64,000 nt of DNA, from NCBI GenBank assembly GCA_008360975.2, contig CM039202.1, positions 869,345-933,344 on the forward strand, in the 5' to 3' direction. Source of the DNA: Lichenostomus cassidix (taxonomy: Eukaryota > Chordata > Aves > Passeriformes > Meliphagidae). The notes beneath the pieces are model-generated. The model had not been told where the DNA came from. It ran no database searches and saw only the letters and a list, made by a program, of their open reading frames with translations. The translations under genes and the position numbers were made by a program. Below, piece by piece: positions 35,696-48,135 of this stretch (positions are counted from its first letter, which is position 1; the number at the start of each line of letters is the position of its first letter).

Positions 35696-38428
35696 AAGAG
35701 AGAAAGTTGCACTTAATAAATTTACATGGAGCATATCTATTTCCTATATTGCTTCTGTCTCACTCTATAAATGAAACATTTTCTCCTCGTTTGCTGACAA
35801 TATGAATATTTTATGTTGTCCATATTTTTCTCTTCATCTTCTTTTTTTTTTTTTTTTCCTAAATCCCTTTCAGGATGTTCCTTCGCAGTAATTTCTCACT
35901 TGGTTAATTCAGGTATTTGTTGGCTCTATTGGATGCTGGTGTTTATTTACACCTCAGCAAGAAGGAAGTTCAATACTTTGCAGTGGATCATTGGCAAAGA
36001 GAGTCAGGTCAGGATTAATGATTCCTTTGTTGTGGTTGATGTATGGAAAGGCTGATGATGGGCACTTCAATTTGTTATAAAATACAGAAATGCACAGTAT
36101 AGTCCCATTTTTGTACCTGAACACCCCAATAATGGCACCTCTGTGTGTGAGTATGAACACAGCCAGATCCAAACCTGCCAAAGTAACCCCTGAAAATGGG
36201 AGATTTGGACAAAAGGATTATGAGGCTCCTTCTCTTGTTTTCACACATTGTGAGAATGATCAGTTTAGAAAGATTTAACCCAGGAGATTGCTGGATTTTG
36301 GCCAAAAAATGCCAAAAAACTGGGGTGTGATTTTCTTCCCTTCCTGAGGTTGTTTTTGGTTTTTCAGGAAAATGAGGCACAAAACCCCCAATGAGGGGTG
36401 CCAGACTGGAGCTGCAGTGAAGTAAACCCTTCACAGGGCTATGTGAGGCAAACTGCAAAGGGAAAAGCATTTCCCAAAAACTGGGAGCTTGCTGGGTCCA
36501 GGAGCCTTCTGGAGCTGCTTGGAAAATGGGACCCAAAATGATTTGTGATTGTTTTGTGATTATTTGTGGTGCATTAATAAAAACATGTTTGCAGTTCAGT
36601 TCCTGTGGCCCTGAATGTTTGTTTCGGTTTTGGGCGCTGGGAGAAGAAATCAATAGGTTTTGAAGTCAGGAAAAATAACTTTAAAGCAAATAGATAAAAG
36701 TAAAACAAAAAGCTCTCAAAAAAACCCTTTCTCTTTTATTAAGCAAAGAGAAAGCTTTCACCTCTGCAAGGGAGAGAAATCTACCACAGCAAAGTATCCT
36801 ACTGGGAATGCTGGAAGGGAATAAACACCAAAAGAACAAATATCCAAGAAACCATGAGGTGTTGGGACTGTCTGGGGTCCAAGTGACCTTTGCATTCCAG
36901 GGTGTCAATCTGGCAGCCCTGCAAACCTTTCATCTGCATCAAACCCCACAGAAATCTTCCTCCTGCACCTAGGTTTGGATCTACCCAACTGTTCCAAGTT
37001 CCACAAGAAATTCCCTGAAGGAAAAGCTCTTCCAGTTGCTCCTCAGTAAGGACTGGGGATCCATCAGGATCCTCCAGGAAATCAGAGCCAAAGGAAGCAC
37101 AGGGATGTGCCTGTGTGTTGTCTTTGGGTTATTCCCAAAGTCTCCTGTCAAGGACTGAATAAAGAACCTCAGAGTTGATCCCATTTTATCCCCTTTTATT
37201 CACTGACTCGGAATCTGAACATTCATCCCGAGGATCAGTATTTTCCCAGCCAGATCCAAACCAGGCTGGTTCTTCCCTGGCATCCTCCATTCTCATCCTC
37301 CCTTCCAGCTCAGCCCTTATTTGTTAACCAAAGGAACATTTCTATTTTTGCCTCACGGAAGGAGCAAAGTTAACAAGTTGTGCCTGATAAAAAACCTCCA
37401 CGAGATTGGTTTGCTGCAGCTCAGGGCTGCATTTCCTCCACAATTCCCCACGGGATGAGAAGCAGAGCAGGAAAGGCACATACTGGAAGATGAACTGGGG
37501 AGAAGAGACTTTTAAAAAATAGGGTAATTGCATCAATTCCTGTTAGCTGAGAAAGCAATTACAGCCCTAAAAATAATGTGACACAAGGACACATGGACAG
37601 CGACAGCCGAGAAGGAGAGCTCTCAGCTGAGGTGTCTCTGAAGCCTGAATAAACACACACAGGATGCTCTCTGCCACTGGGAAAGTACTAAATCTCAGGG
37701 TAAAAAAGGAGAGTTCATTTTCTTTAGAAGGGAAAAGGCAATGCAGAACCACAGAAACAAGGACAGAGGACTGGTTAAACACAACGCTAAAGAGAACAGA
37801 CACATTCTGGTTTGCACCCCTCAGCCCTGGCACTCCTGATTGCTCCCAGGGCTGCTGTTCCACCTGACGAGGTGACAGATCCTCCACAGGGATGGGGAGC
37901 AGGCTCAGGGCAGGAATAAACTGCAAATTCTTTCTGTGTGCAGGGCCTGTGCAGCCGCAGGGCTGCTCTGCCTGCTCCCTGTGCTGGGGACAGCAGCAGC
38001 TTCCCAGAGCCAGATGCTTCCCAGACATTGAGGAAGGGCAAAGCCTTTCCCAGGGAGCTGCAGATCTGCCCAGATTTAACTCCTGTGCTAAAGGCAGCAA
38101 AAGGAGCAAACTCTGCCCTTGAGCTCATGTGGGGCTTTGCCCATTTGCTTGCAAGGAAAGGCAGAAGGATGAGGAGCACATTTGGCTGTGGAGGTCAGAG
38201 TTACACCCCTGGATTTGGGATTTTAGAATCATCCAATCACTCACAGTCAAGGAATGCACGACACAAATCCAGCGACCTGGAAAATTTCAGACTTCACATG
38301 GAAAACCACCTCCTTTTTCACAGGAACATTTCAGACAGAGGAGTCCCACCCCACAGGTTCCCTGGACTTTTCACCTTCCAGGTGAAAACCCCAAAAGCCC
38401 TGCCCTGCTCAGCCCCGTGGCAGCTCAC
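35662..38428 (-). other. UNC5D intron 7
   Basis: 2.8 kb, GT-AG. A CT microsatellite forms its 3' end, and there is a 16-base T run at 35842-35857 (poly(A) on the transcribed strand). No gene recognised. Confidence 0.95.
35664..35706. repeat. GA/CT microsatellite forming the exon 8 polypyrimidine tract
   Basis: On the transcribed strand this is a run of CT dinucleotides, interrupted by a few extra T and one G, ending directly at the CAG acceptor of exon 8. It is both the polypyrimidine tract and a string of overlapping CUCUCU motifs. Confidence 0.95.
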
Positions 38429-38593
38429 CTTGGATGCACAGCCCCTCGGTGCAGTTCTCTGACTCCTGGCTGAGTCCCTCGCAGTGCTTGCCGCCGTTCC
38501 GGGGCGCCGGGGCGACGCACTCCCGCACCCGCAGGTGCTCACACTCGGGGCTGCACACTGACCACTCACTCCACACCTCCCAGCTCCCATCCA
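38429..38593 (-). CDS. UNC5D: UNC5D exon 7: second thrombospondin type 1 repeat
   Basis: 165 bases, phase 1-1. The translation starts [19 protein letters not shown], then [19 protein letters not shown], and ends [15 protein letters not shown]. The WEVWSEW ladder and six cysteines define the repeat, and NCT is a sequon. The final residue is Gln (CIQ), where the human protein has Leu as I recall it. The donor is GTGAGC. The phase lets it splice either to the 33-base exon 8 or directly to exon 9. Confidence 0.98.
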
Positions 38594-39083
38594 CTGCGTG
38601 GGGAGGGAAAATCCACTGTCAGCACTGCCTGTCCCACTGGGGAGGTCCTACAGCAACACCTGCTACATCTCTGTCCCTCTAACTCCACACCTAATAGACT
38701 TCAAAGCAAACTTTTGCAAGGTAAATAATACTTTTAATGAAGTGCTCAGCTCAGGTTTCTGTGTTTCTCTCTGGCATTATTAACATCACCTCCCCTCTCC
38801 AAATTAACCCCAGACCCCCAGCCAGGCCCCTGATTTCTCCCCCTGAGGCAGTGGCTGTTCTGGCAGTGTTTTGGGGGTGGCAGGGTGAGCTCCAGCCCTG
38901 ACACACATGGCAGGTCAGCCCACAGGCGCCTGGCTCTGCCCTCACCCCTCACCCAGCCACGGCTGCATTCCCCACTCCCTCCCTGCCCTCACTGGGCTCC
39001 CCAAGCCCCACGCCCTGCCTGCCCCTTCCCACCGAGCGCTGTCCCGTGAACGTGGCACCCAAACCCCCTCCCCAGGGACTCAC
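38594..39083 (-). other. UNC5D intron 6
   Basis: 490 bases, GT-AG, GC-rich except for its 38680-38780 portion. Nothing else recognised. Confidence 0.95.
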
Positions 39084-39251
39084 CGGGGCACAGGGAGGTG
39101 CAGGTGATTTTCTGCACAGACATTCCCTCGCAGAAGGCGCCGCCGTTGAGGGGCGCGGGGTTGGTGCAGGTGCGTGAGCGTTTCTGCCAGCCGCGGCCGC
39201 AGCGCGCGTTGCAGTTGGACCACTCTGTCCACGAGGACCAGCCCCCGTTCA
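39084..39251 (-). CDS. UNC5D: UNC5D exon 6: first thrombospondin type 1 repeat
   Basis: 168 bases, phase 1-1, so the repeat is a self-contained in-frame module. The translation starts [19 protein letters not shown], then [19 protein letters not shown], and ends [17 protein letters not shown]. The WSSWTEW motif is the tryptophan ladder typical of C-mannosylated TSP1 repeats, and six cysteines are present. A 226-base intron separates it from exon 5, the shortest intron in the window. The surrounding sequence is CpG-rich. Confidence 0.98.
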
Positions 39252-39477
39252 CTGCAAAAAAAACCACCAACAGCCCATGCTGGGGGGCTGCAGGGCTGGG
39301 CCAGAGCCCCAAACCAGCCCCAAACCAGCCCCAAAGCCAGCGGGGAATCCACCCCAGCAGGATGTGGGATGCTGTGTGCGCCAGGTCTCACCCAGAGCAG
39401 GTAGAGCAGCACAAATACAGCACAGGGCAGCAATGGGCACTGCCACCTCTGCTCCCCACAGGGCCCCTGGCACTCAC

Positions 39478-39658
39478 CATAGACCACCACGGTGGCTGAC
39501 AGGCTCCTCCTCTTGGCCACGATGTTGGCAGCCATGCAGGTGTAGTTCCCGGAGTCCGACAGGCGCGCCTGGCGGATGATGAGGTTGTGGTCAGCCCTGG
39601 TGTCGATGTTCTCATCCAGGTTGGAATCGATGGGCTCCTCGTTCTTCAGCCACTCCAC
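39478..39658 (-). CDS. UNC5D: UNC5D exon 5: second part of Ig2
   Basis: 181 bases (60 codons + 1). The acceptor is CCCAG before GTGGAG and the donor is GTGAGT after TATG. The translation runs [16 protein letters not shown], then [19 protein letters not shown] and [19 protein letters not shown]. The YTC cysteine pairs with the exon 4 cysteine, and NYT is a glycosylation sequon. [19 protein letters not shown] is the UNC5D version of a segment that reads VAKNIVA in UNC5A, B and C. Confidence 0.98.
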
Positions 39659-42600
39659 CTGGGCAGGGCAGGAGCACAGGAGAACATGGAGGAGGCCAAA
39701 GGTACCTCACAACCTCGTTAATTGGATGGGGAAATACTTCCTTTGGCTGGGAACTTAGAAAGGCTGGTTTGTCCTTAAGGAACATGGAATAAAATCTCAA
39801 CTGAGAGAGAGTAAGAAATACTTTAAAATATTGCTCCTGATGCACCACGCACTGTATGTTCAAACCCTCAAACAACTACCGGCTCTGTAGAACAGGTTGG
39901 GGTGGCACATAATAACTATTATTAATTCCACTTTTTGGAGAAGAAACAGGAAGATGAAATTGCCTGCCATGGCACACAGTGGAAGAGCCGAGTCATCATC
40001 ACAGATTCCCAATTGACACAAACACCCTGAGAACAGAGGCCATTAGTGTTTGCTGTCACGGTCCATAACCCCCCTGAAATGCTGTGTGCAATGGATTCCA
40101 ATCCATCTTCTCCAGCTCAGCACCCAACATCTCCGAGCACACCCAGGAATCACCCGCAGGGCATTGCTCTACTCCAAACATTAACACCAAATAGTTAAGG
40201 CACGGGAAACTGCTGTTCCAGGAGTGCAAAATTCAAAATAGAAATAAAATCCACAGATTCTATTAAAAGACCGAAGAATGGGGGGTTATTTTAACAGCTT
40301 TCCCCAACCTGGGGGGCTTTGGCTGTGCCCTGCAGTCGAACATCCTTCTCCACTCCGTTCAGATGAATAACCTTGTTTAGCAACTTGTGGAAGGACTTGG
40401 AACTTGGCGGTAATGAGCTTATGGCTGTGGTAGCTGCAGGCATTCATTAGCACTCAGCTCTGCGCAGATGGGCTGCAATTTGTACATTTTCCAGTTCCTA
40501 AACAAATCTGCAAACGCTGACCATCAAAGCCAATTACGTTTGGTGCCAGACAGAAGGTTCCCCTCCACAGCAGCACTCAGCTTTGCTGGGATGGATCCAG
40601 CCCTGCACAGCCTGGCAAGGGCTGGGAGCTCACCTGGAAAAGGCTCCAGGTCTGGGGCACTTCATCCTCCACGGTGGCTGTGGAATGAAATCATTCTGTG
40701 CACAGAGGAGTTACCTAGTGTGAGGTACAACATTCCATGTTTCATACTGAAAATGGGGAAGAGATTTCAGCTGTGAGTTCCCTTTGCCATCTCTTCTCCT
40801 GTATCCAACTCTCCTTCCAGCCCAGGGACACTTCCCCTGTGCCTGCAGGAGCAGGGAACAGCCAGTGCTAAACCCAGCCATGCCAAACCCTTTCCTGGAC
40901 AATATCCCTTGGAGTGTGTTCCCTTTCCCTGTGGTCTAAGACACAGAATAACCAACTAATCCATTTACTATGCAGTTCCCCTTCTGCAGTTAACCTTAAT
41001 ACTAATTATCCGAGGGGGTTTCAGCAAAGAAATTAGGAATTCAATTTAAATTATGGAGCAGCCGCACGAGCATAAATCAAGTGACAGGAATTCGATGGTG
41101 AACCCACTTTGTGTGCAGTGAAATGGGCAGAGAAATGACAAACATGGCCAGCATTCCCAGAGTCCATTATTTCACAAGTGTGTTTATAAATTTTGGTTCT
41201 CCTCAGGGCAGGGGGTTTTTGGGGTGGTGAGAGGGGTTCAAGGTCCCCATTCCTGTCACTCTCACCTTGAGGATGCTCTGGGAGGGAGCACACACTGATC
41301 CTCTGTTTGCTGAGTCTGGGAATGTGGGGTTTGGTGAGCAGAAAACATTCAAACATTTACATTAAAGCAGAGCATTTAAAAGAATGATGATCCCAGCGAA
41401 GGGAGAACATTAAACAGACGGAACATAAACACCAAAGTGTTGGGACGTGAGATCAAACCCTGATTTGTCAGGGAGGATGGCACTGCCAGTGCTCCTCTCT
41501 TTCCAGCCCCCTCCCCGATGAAAACCAGGTTTATCCAAAGCCATCCCCTGCCTGTGCCTCAGCAGATGGAGGCTTTCAGAGACCGAGAACCAAGGGACGG
41601 ATTTATGGGATAAAAATACATTTAAAGGAGTCGTGATGACAAAAGATGTTTGTCACTGGCAGGGATGTAACCTTTGGAAAACTTCAGCCCCCACACAAAC
41701 ACAGACAGACCAAGCACGGAAAACAAAGGCAGTGAAGTTGGATTTGCAAAGAAAAGCAAATCCAACGTCTCTGCACTGGGATGAGCTGTGGGCTCTGAAC
41801 TGCAGTGTCTGAAGAGCAAACTCCAAACTCCTCAGCAGTCAACTTCCCTCCCTGGCTCAGCAGTGGAGGTCACACCATTGCTTGGAACAGAACTGATTCC
41901 TTTTCTTTTTAAGAATTAGTCTGATGATGTTGAAGCAGACTTTAAACCTGCTACAAAAGGCTATAGGTTTGTAGAAATCTATCTGGGTTTTTTGCTGAAA
42001 TTCAATCTGCTCAGAATTAACCACCCTCCCTCAGTTTCCAGGGAAGGCAAATCACATCAGATCTGCAGCTCCAGGGGCAGGGAGGGATTAACTCAGCCCA
42101 ACGTCCTGGGTGGCAGCAGCCCAATTAGCATAATCATAAACTTGTTCCAATTACAGAAGGCAATTATCACAGACCAGCTTATGGCATTATCAAAGTAAAA
42201 TCAGCTCAACACCCCCCAGCCTGGGCAGATTATGGAGTTAGAGAACTCTTCTCCTTTGGAAATAAAGCTTATCCCAACTCATCCACTCAGAGCTCCTCAC
42301 CAGTTGCTCTGATGGAGATTCAACATCCCGAGACCTGACACTGAATTTTTGGCTCTTTTTGGTGATCTTGTTTGGGATTACAACCAGATTTAATACCCAA
42401 CTGCCAGTCCTCGTGGGCACAGCAATAACTCAGGAGGTGAGCAGACAGAAGGCCTCCTGTCCCTGCTTTGGGATTATCCTGTGCTGCCTGCTGAACACCC
42501 ACTGCTCAGCCCCAGAGCACAACCACAGCTCAGACGATGCAGGTTCAGCCTCAGCTCCTCCTCAGGGGACAATCAGTGGTTTTCTGATGCAGATCAATGC

Positions 42601-44458
42601 TCCAGGGGTTGGAGTGGGGAAGGTGACTCAGGACAGCACAAAGGGCTCTTGCAGCACAGTCCATGGGGATGTTTTTCTCTCTCAGAGCAGCAAACACCTC
42701 CTCACCTTCCTCTAGCATGGAACTCCTGCCCTAAAAGGTCAAACTGGAGAAATCTTCCCTGATGTTCCAGCTGCAATGAGGGTGGGCAGGGCAGGTGTCA
42801 CTGATCCAGGGATGCACTGAGTGACACAGCCTTGGTCACACTGCTCTCTTCCTTCCTACCCTGAGCCTCACACCAGGCAGGGAATCCTCCATCAGCACGA
42901 ATCCCTGTGGGGCTGAACACCAACCCACCCACTCCTCCCTGCCTTTGTGAGCACATCGTTATTTTATCAACACAATCACAAACCATTCATCTTGTGCAGG
43001 AGCCTCTCGCCAGCACCCGGCACAGGTCAGCTCTACCTGCTGCATCCTTTAAATTAATCCACTGAGGGAACTCTCTTACTGAATCATTTAATCACAGCCC
43101 TGTCACACTGGGCTGGTAAGCATATTTTTCCTTCATTAGATTGAATATATAATCTCATTACACGAATCTGACATGCTGAGTAACCCATAAATCAGCCTGG
43201 CTGCTGTGGGTCGTGCTGGGGAAGCAAGGAGGAGTCTCTGCTTTGAGGGGATGCAGAGGGACCAGCTGAGAGCTCCAGCGCTGCTAATGCCCATTTTTTG
43301 TGCTGCTATTTCCCTCTGCAGGGCAGGCAGGGAGGGTTGGCTGCACAAAGCAAACCAGCAAGGGAAGCCACGGCAGGACATTCTCACTGTGGCCACCAAG
43401 GGCCACAGCTCCTGCTCTGAGCTCTGCCCAGGGCACTGTGACATCCCAACCAAACATTCACATGGATGGAAGATCCAGAGGCGGGAACACATGGGAGGGG
43501 GTGAGTCTAAATGGAATTAAAATATGGTTTTGAATCAGTAAATGGGAGAGGTGACAGCCTGGACGTGTGCATCAATTTATAGTGGGAGAGGTGGGCAAGC
43601 AGCTGACTCAGACAGGCTATTTTGGATCCCTGGTATAAAGAGCCATTGCTAAAAATGCCACTGCTAATGGTACCTTGTCTGGTTGGAAAAGACATCATCA
43701 GATCCCATGTAAGTTTATCTTGATTCCTATTTTTGTAGGAATAAGCATCTACCATTAACTGGAGCACTGTTTTTTATCTCCAGGCACAAACAGGGAACAA
43801 ATCAGCATTAACAACCCCAAAGGCCATCAGAGATGGGAGTTTCCAGTGGCACAGAGCACACACAAGACTCGATTTCAATTATTTTGTGGTGAGCAGAAAT
43901 AACTGATCCTGCTGCAGCTCAAAGCCTCATCCCAGGGCTGCACAGCTCAGCCATGCAGGTGAGCAGCTGAACCTCAACTTTTGATTTGCCAAATAACTCC
44001 AAATGGAAGGATCAGAAGAGTGGATCTCATTCTGGGCTGGGCCATGCACAGTGATCCTCAGCTCGGGGAACAAGGAGGGTCAGACACAGCCCAGGCTGAG
44101 GGATGGAGCTCCTGCAGCCCCAGCAGTGAAGGTTTCCTTGTTCTCAGTGCACAGACGTTTGGACAGTAATTAAAGTGCTGCTGGCACTGAAAAACCCTTT
44201 TCAGATAAGGCTGTTGGGGATGATGTTTGCAGAGTCTGGCTAACGTGGAGTCCTGATAGGCAGGATCACATCATATAGGAAATGCTTTGAGATAAGGAAA
44301 TCATCACAGGAAGCCTTCAGTAATTGAAACCAAATCCTTGCAAGGCTGTAATTTCACTGTTCTCACGAGTTCTGGGGGATCATTGATACCTGATGATGTT
44401 CCTTTTTGTTAGCAGCCTTCAGATGTGATAAATTCAAGAATGCAACTGAGATCTTAGA

Positions 44459-44512
44459 AGAATCACAGAATGGCCTGGGTTGGAAGGGAGCTGAAAGATC
44501 ATTGAACACCCT
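44459..44512 (-). mobile_element. CR1 LINE 3' end fragment
   Basis: AATCACAGAATGGCCTGGG followed by TTGGAAGGGAGCTGAAAGAT is the reverse complement of the avian CR1 3' terminus. Only about 54 bases are recognisable; the sequence on the right diverges. Confidence 0.85.
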
Positions 44513-46941
44513 TTAAATTCATGAAAGAATCGTCTCTTTGTGCACACTGGAAATAGTATTTAAACCCAAACCCTGCAGAAGCACAGCTGTTGTTAACAAA
44601 GGTGAGATATTTGCCGTGTCACTGAACACCAAATGCAACAGGCACCAGATCCACAACTTCCTGCTTTCTCTCTGAATGCTGTTCACATTTAAAAAGGTGT
44701 TGATCTCTGTCCCCTGAGGTGGAACATCCCCTAAACCATTGAAGCGTTTCAGAGCCACTGTTGAGCCTCCAACTTGTTCAGCAACCACCTCCATCCCTGT
44801 GAACTTCCCAAATCCCTGCAGGACTCCCTCACACAATCATCCCCATGATTATAAACACAATGATAAAGTCTCCTAACTCGCCCTTTCATGTTCAAGCATT
44901 CAAAATTAAAAACATTTCTGAAAACAGGGCCAGAGAAAACAGACACCACTGCAAAGCAGCACATCAAACCCAGAGAAGCCCCAGAGCACATGTCTGTATA
45001 AAAAGGAATTATCTATTCAGGGGAACTACAAAGTTATCTCCCTTCTTTCTTCTTTTCAGTTTAGCAATCTAATTCAGAAGTGCTTTGCTCCAGCATTTCT
45101 ATTTCATGACCTCGCTACCTCCTGGCTGTATTGATTTATTCACAACGAGCCAAATCTCAGAAGGAAAACAAACATTTTCCTGCTGGAAGAAAACACTGTC
45201 CACAGCTGCCCTGCCTGCCTGCAAGGCAGCACAGCCCCTGGGTGTGGAGACAACATCCAGGGCTCTGTCCAATCAAGGGGAATGTGCAGGGACTGAGCTC
45301 TCTTAATGGCTGCAAAATAGACAAAATCAGCAGGAGAGGCACCTGGGGATGCTGCTGAGAGGGCAGGAGCAGAGCTGGAAGTGCCACAGATTGGGGTGAC
45401 TGGGGCAGGGACAGAGGGCACAGGTGACAAATGAGTGACAGTGTCACACCAGGGCAGTGGCAGGACAGGGAAGAGTCTCCAGCAGGGGCTGGGGTGGCAG
45501 TGGAGCAAAGGCAGGGCAGGGGTGGCAGGGAAAGGCTGGAGCAGCTCCAGGCTGAAGGAGCAGCTCTGCCCTGGGCAGTCCTGAGCTCTCCTGGGCAGCA
45601 CAGGAGCTCCAAATTCCCCTGGTGACAGAATAAACCACAACAGGAGTACCTGGAACAGCAGGTGAGGAAGGGCAAGGTGTGGCTGAAGATGGGACAGCAC
45701 ATAAAATAAATAGAATTTGGACTCTGGTTCTGTGCTGTCCACAAACAAACAAACAGAACAGCTTTCATTGAGCAGAGGTTTTATGGAATAAAGGGGCTGA
45801 TGTGTCATTAGATCATGACTTGTCACATGAAATCAGTGCAGACCTGCACGTCCTGGATGAGCCATGACAGTTCTCAGTCTTTGCTGGATGGGAAACTACA
45901 AAAATTACAAATTTGCTCTTAAAAGCAGCTAAAAATCTCAATCTAAATAGCAGATAAATCACAAATGAGACATTGCACATGCCCGGGCTGGGTCCTGAGA
46001 GTGAAATATCTCCAGTGAGAAATGAAGCACATTTATTGTACTTGTAACGAATATCCCTTAAAAGCAAAGCAAATATTGCTATTGCAGAGCCAAGATCCAT
46101 AAGCACCTGTACAAATGCAGGCTGTTTGCATTTAGCAATCACCCTCTGCTCCCTGTAACCCAAGCAGGATTCATGGCAGGCTGTAACTCTCAGCCTGCTT
46201 TGCCGTGGTGTTTTACTACAGCCCCATTATCCTGCCACATCCCATTTCAGTGAGCGTGTGCCAGCCCCATAAATACACAAACCTATGTAAAACAGCCTCT
46301 CACTACTTTTGGAATCCTTGCAGCTTTTGAATTTTATGTGGGTTTCACGTTTTGTTGATGTGCTTGCAGTGGAATGTGTGCTGCCCAGAAGAGAAATGAT
46401 TTTGCATTTCCATTAAAAGCCCCGGCGGTAAATAAACCCTTGGAACTCAGGCAGATATTCCTGGGAACATCTACAGCAGTCCATTAAAATGTCAAAATCG
46501 GTGTTAAACATTTGAAAAAGCAGCGCTGCATACAACGCATTTAAATCTTAAATATATGCATATATTATGTGATAAAGATATTTTAGAGTATTCCACAAAC
46601 CTCTGCAGAGCACTCAACGGTAATAGTTCAGTAACAGTAAACTATCAGTAATCGTTTAGCACAACAGCTGCCCTTTTATTACAAAAGAAACCCAAACCCA
46701 AAACAAAAAACAAGCAAACAAAAAGAACCCAAAACTTGCAAAAAATCCACCACAAGCAAAGCAGAGAGGAGGTGCAGAGAGAGCTGAGAGTTCCTGCTAA
46801 TGCTCAAATATGAGCTCTTCAGATTTGGGTTCAGAGTGTTTATTCATAACAAAGGGATTCAGGATGAATTTTAAGGTCAGTGCTGCTCAGATTTGTTCCT
46901 CATGCCTCTCGATGGGTTTGGGTGCTGCTGCCCCTCCATCC

Positions 46942-47028
46942 CAGCATCTCCAGGTGGGAATTGCTCCCCAGCTCATCTCAGCATCTCCAGGTGGGAATTC
47001 TCCCCCAGCTCATCTCAGCATCTCCAGG
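46942..47028. repeat. 37-bp tandem duplication
   Basis: CAGCATCTCCAGGTGGGAAT begins copies at 46942 and 46979, and a partial third copy starts at 47016. The copies differ by very few bases, so the duplication is recent. Confidence 0.9.
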
Positions 47029-48013
47029 TAAAGATCAGTAGAGTCCAGCAAGGGAGAGGCTGGGTTTGGGTTTATTTATTCGAAAGCCTGAGGTTTGTAA
47101 ACATTTCTCTCCAACATCAGGGCTGATGTGGCACTTCCACTGCAAGGCAGTGACATTTCTGAGGGGCAGGATGGAGCAGAGGTGACAGAACTGATGAACC
47201 CCCAGGCAGCCTCAGCCCATTTCCCAGCTCCTCACACCTGCAGCTGTAAGATGTCCCATTTTCACACCAACCCAGGGCTCAGGGAGGTGACACAAACGAC
47301 TCCTGCAGCTTCACTCCAGTGCAGGAAATGGCAGCTCCCTGTCCAATCGAGGAAACATTTACAAACTCCATTATTGAGCCCACTGAGTGCAACAGGAACA
47401 AGCCCTGACAGCCTGAGGAATCCAAAGCCCATTTGTCACCGATGGTGGTGACACTCCCCAGCACCCCAGCACAGCTGGCTGAAGGATTACCACCTACTAA
47501 AGCACTTTTTTTGTGCTCCTGTACCACGAAGAATTAATATTTTACACTCTGAGGCATTAATAAGGCTGAACACACAGAGCAGAGATTATCCTAAACTTCA
47601 TTAAATGGGTGTTGACCAAGGATTTTCCAGGTTACAGCTCAGCCCTGCTCTGAGCACAGCCCGAGGACTGGGAGCAGCAGTGGGGAGGAATCACCAGCAG
47701 TGGAGCAGTGAGGAGGTGTAATTTGTTGTGTTTGTGATGCTGCAGGAGCTGCCAGTCACCCTGGCTCCTCCTGAGCTGCTCAGGCTGACAGAGCAGAGCT
47801 GGCCCTGCTCCTCACTCCGAGGAAACACTCCTGTCACCAACTCCAGCTCAGTCCTTGCAGCTCCCAGAGAGGAGAACAGCCCTGGCAGAGCACTGAGGGT
47901 AAGGAGCTGACTGAGCTGCCAGCACCATGGAATGAAATCCTCCAGAGCTGCTCTGTGCAGCCAGGAGAGGGGAATGAGCAGCTCTGCTCACAGAACAGGG
48001 CTGGGACACAGAG

Positions 48014-48135
48014 CATGCCAGGCAGTGACACAGGACATGCCAGGCAGTGACACAGGACATGCCAGGCAGTGACATGGAACAGGTTAGGCAGTGACACAGG
48101 ACATGCCAGGCAGTGACACAGGACATCCCAGCAGG
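48014..48135. repeat. 22-bp minisatellite, about 5.5 copies
   Basis: The unit starts CATGCCAGGCAGTGACACAG and repeats exactly every 22 bases from 48014. The third and fourth copies carry substitutions. Confidence 0.95.

Noticed and set aside
39098..39499. Plus-strand frames antisense to the TSP1 and Ig2 exons
   Set aside because: Shadows of real exons; the sense strand gives clear UNC5D protein.
44515..44840. Possible extension of the CR1 copy or an endogenous retroviral frame
   Set aside because: No CR1 motif order and no retroviral motif is recognisable past 44512.
45140..45826. 228-codon and 203-codon minus-strand frames within intron 4
   Set aside because: Low-complexity Leu/Pro/Ser/Cys content from GC-rich DNA, no recognisable domain, and overlapping frames of similar length. 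Typical chance frames.
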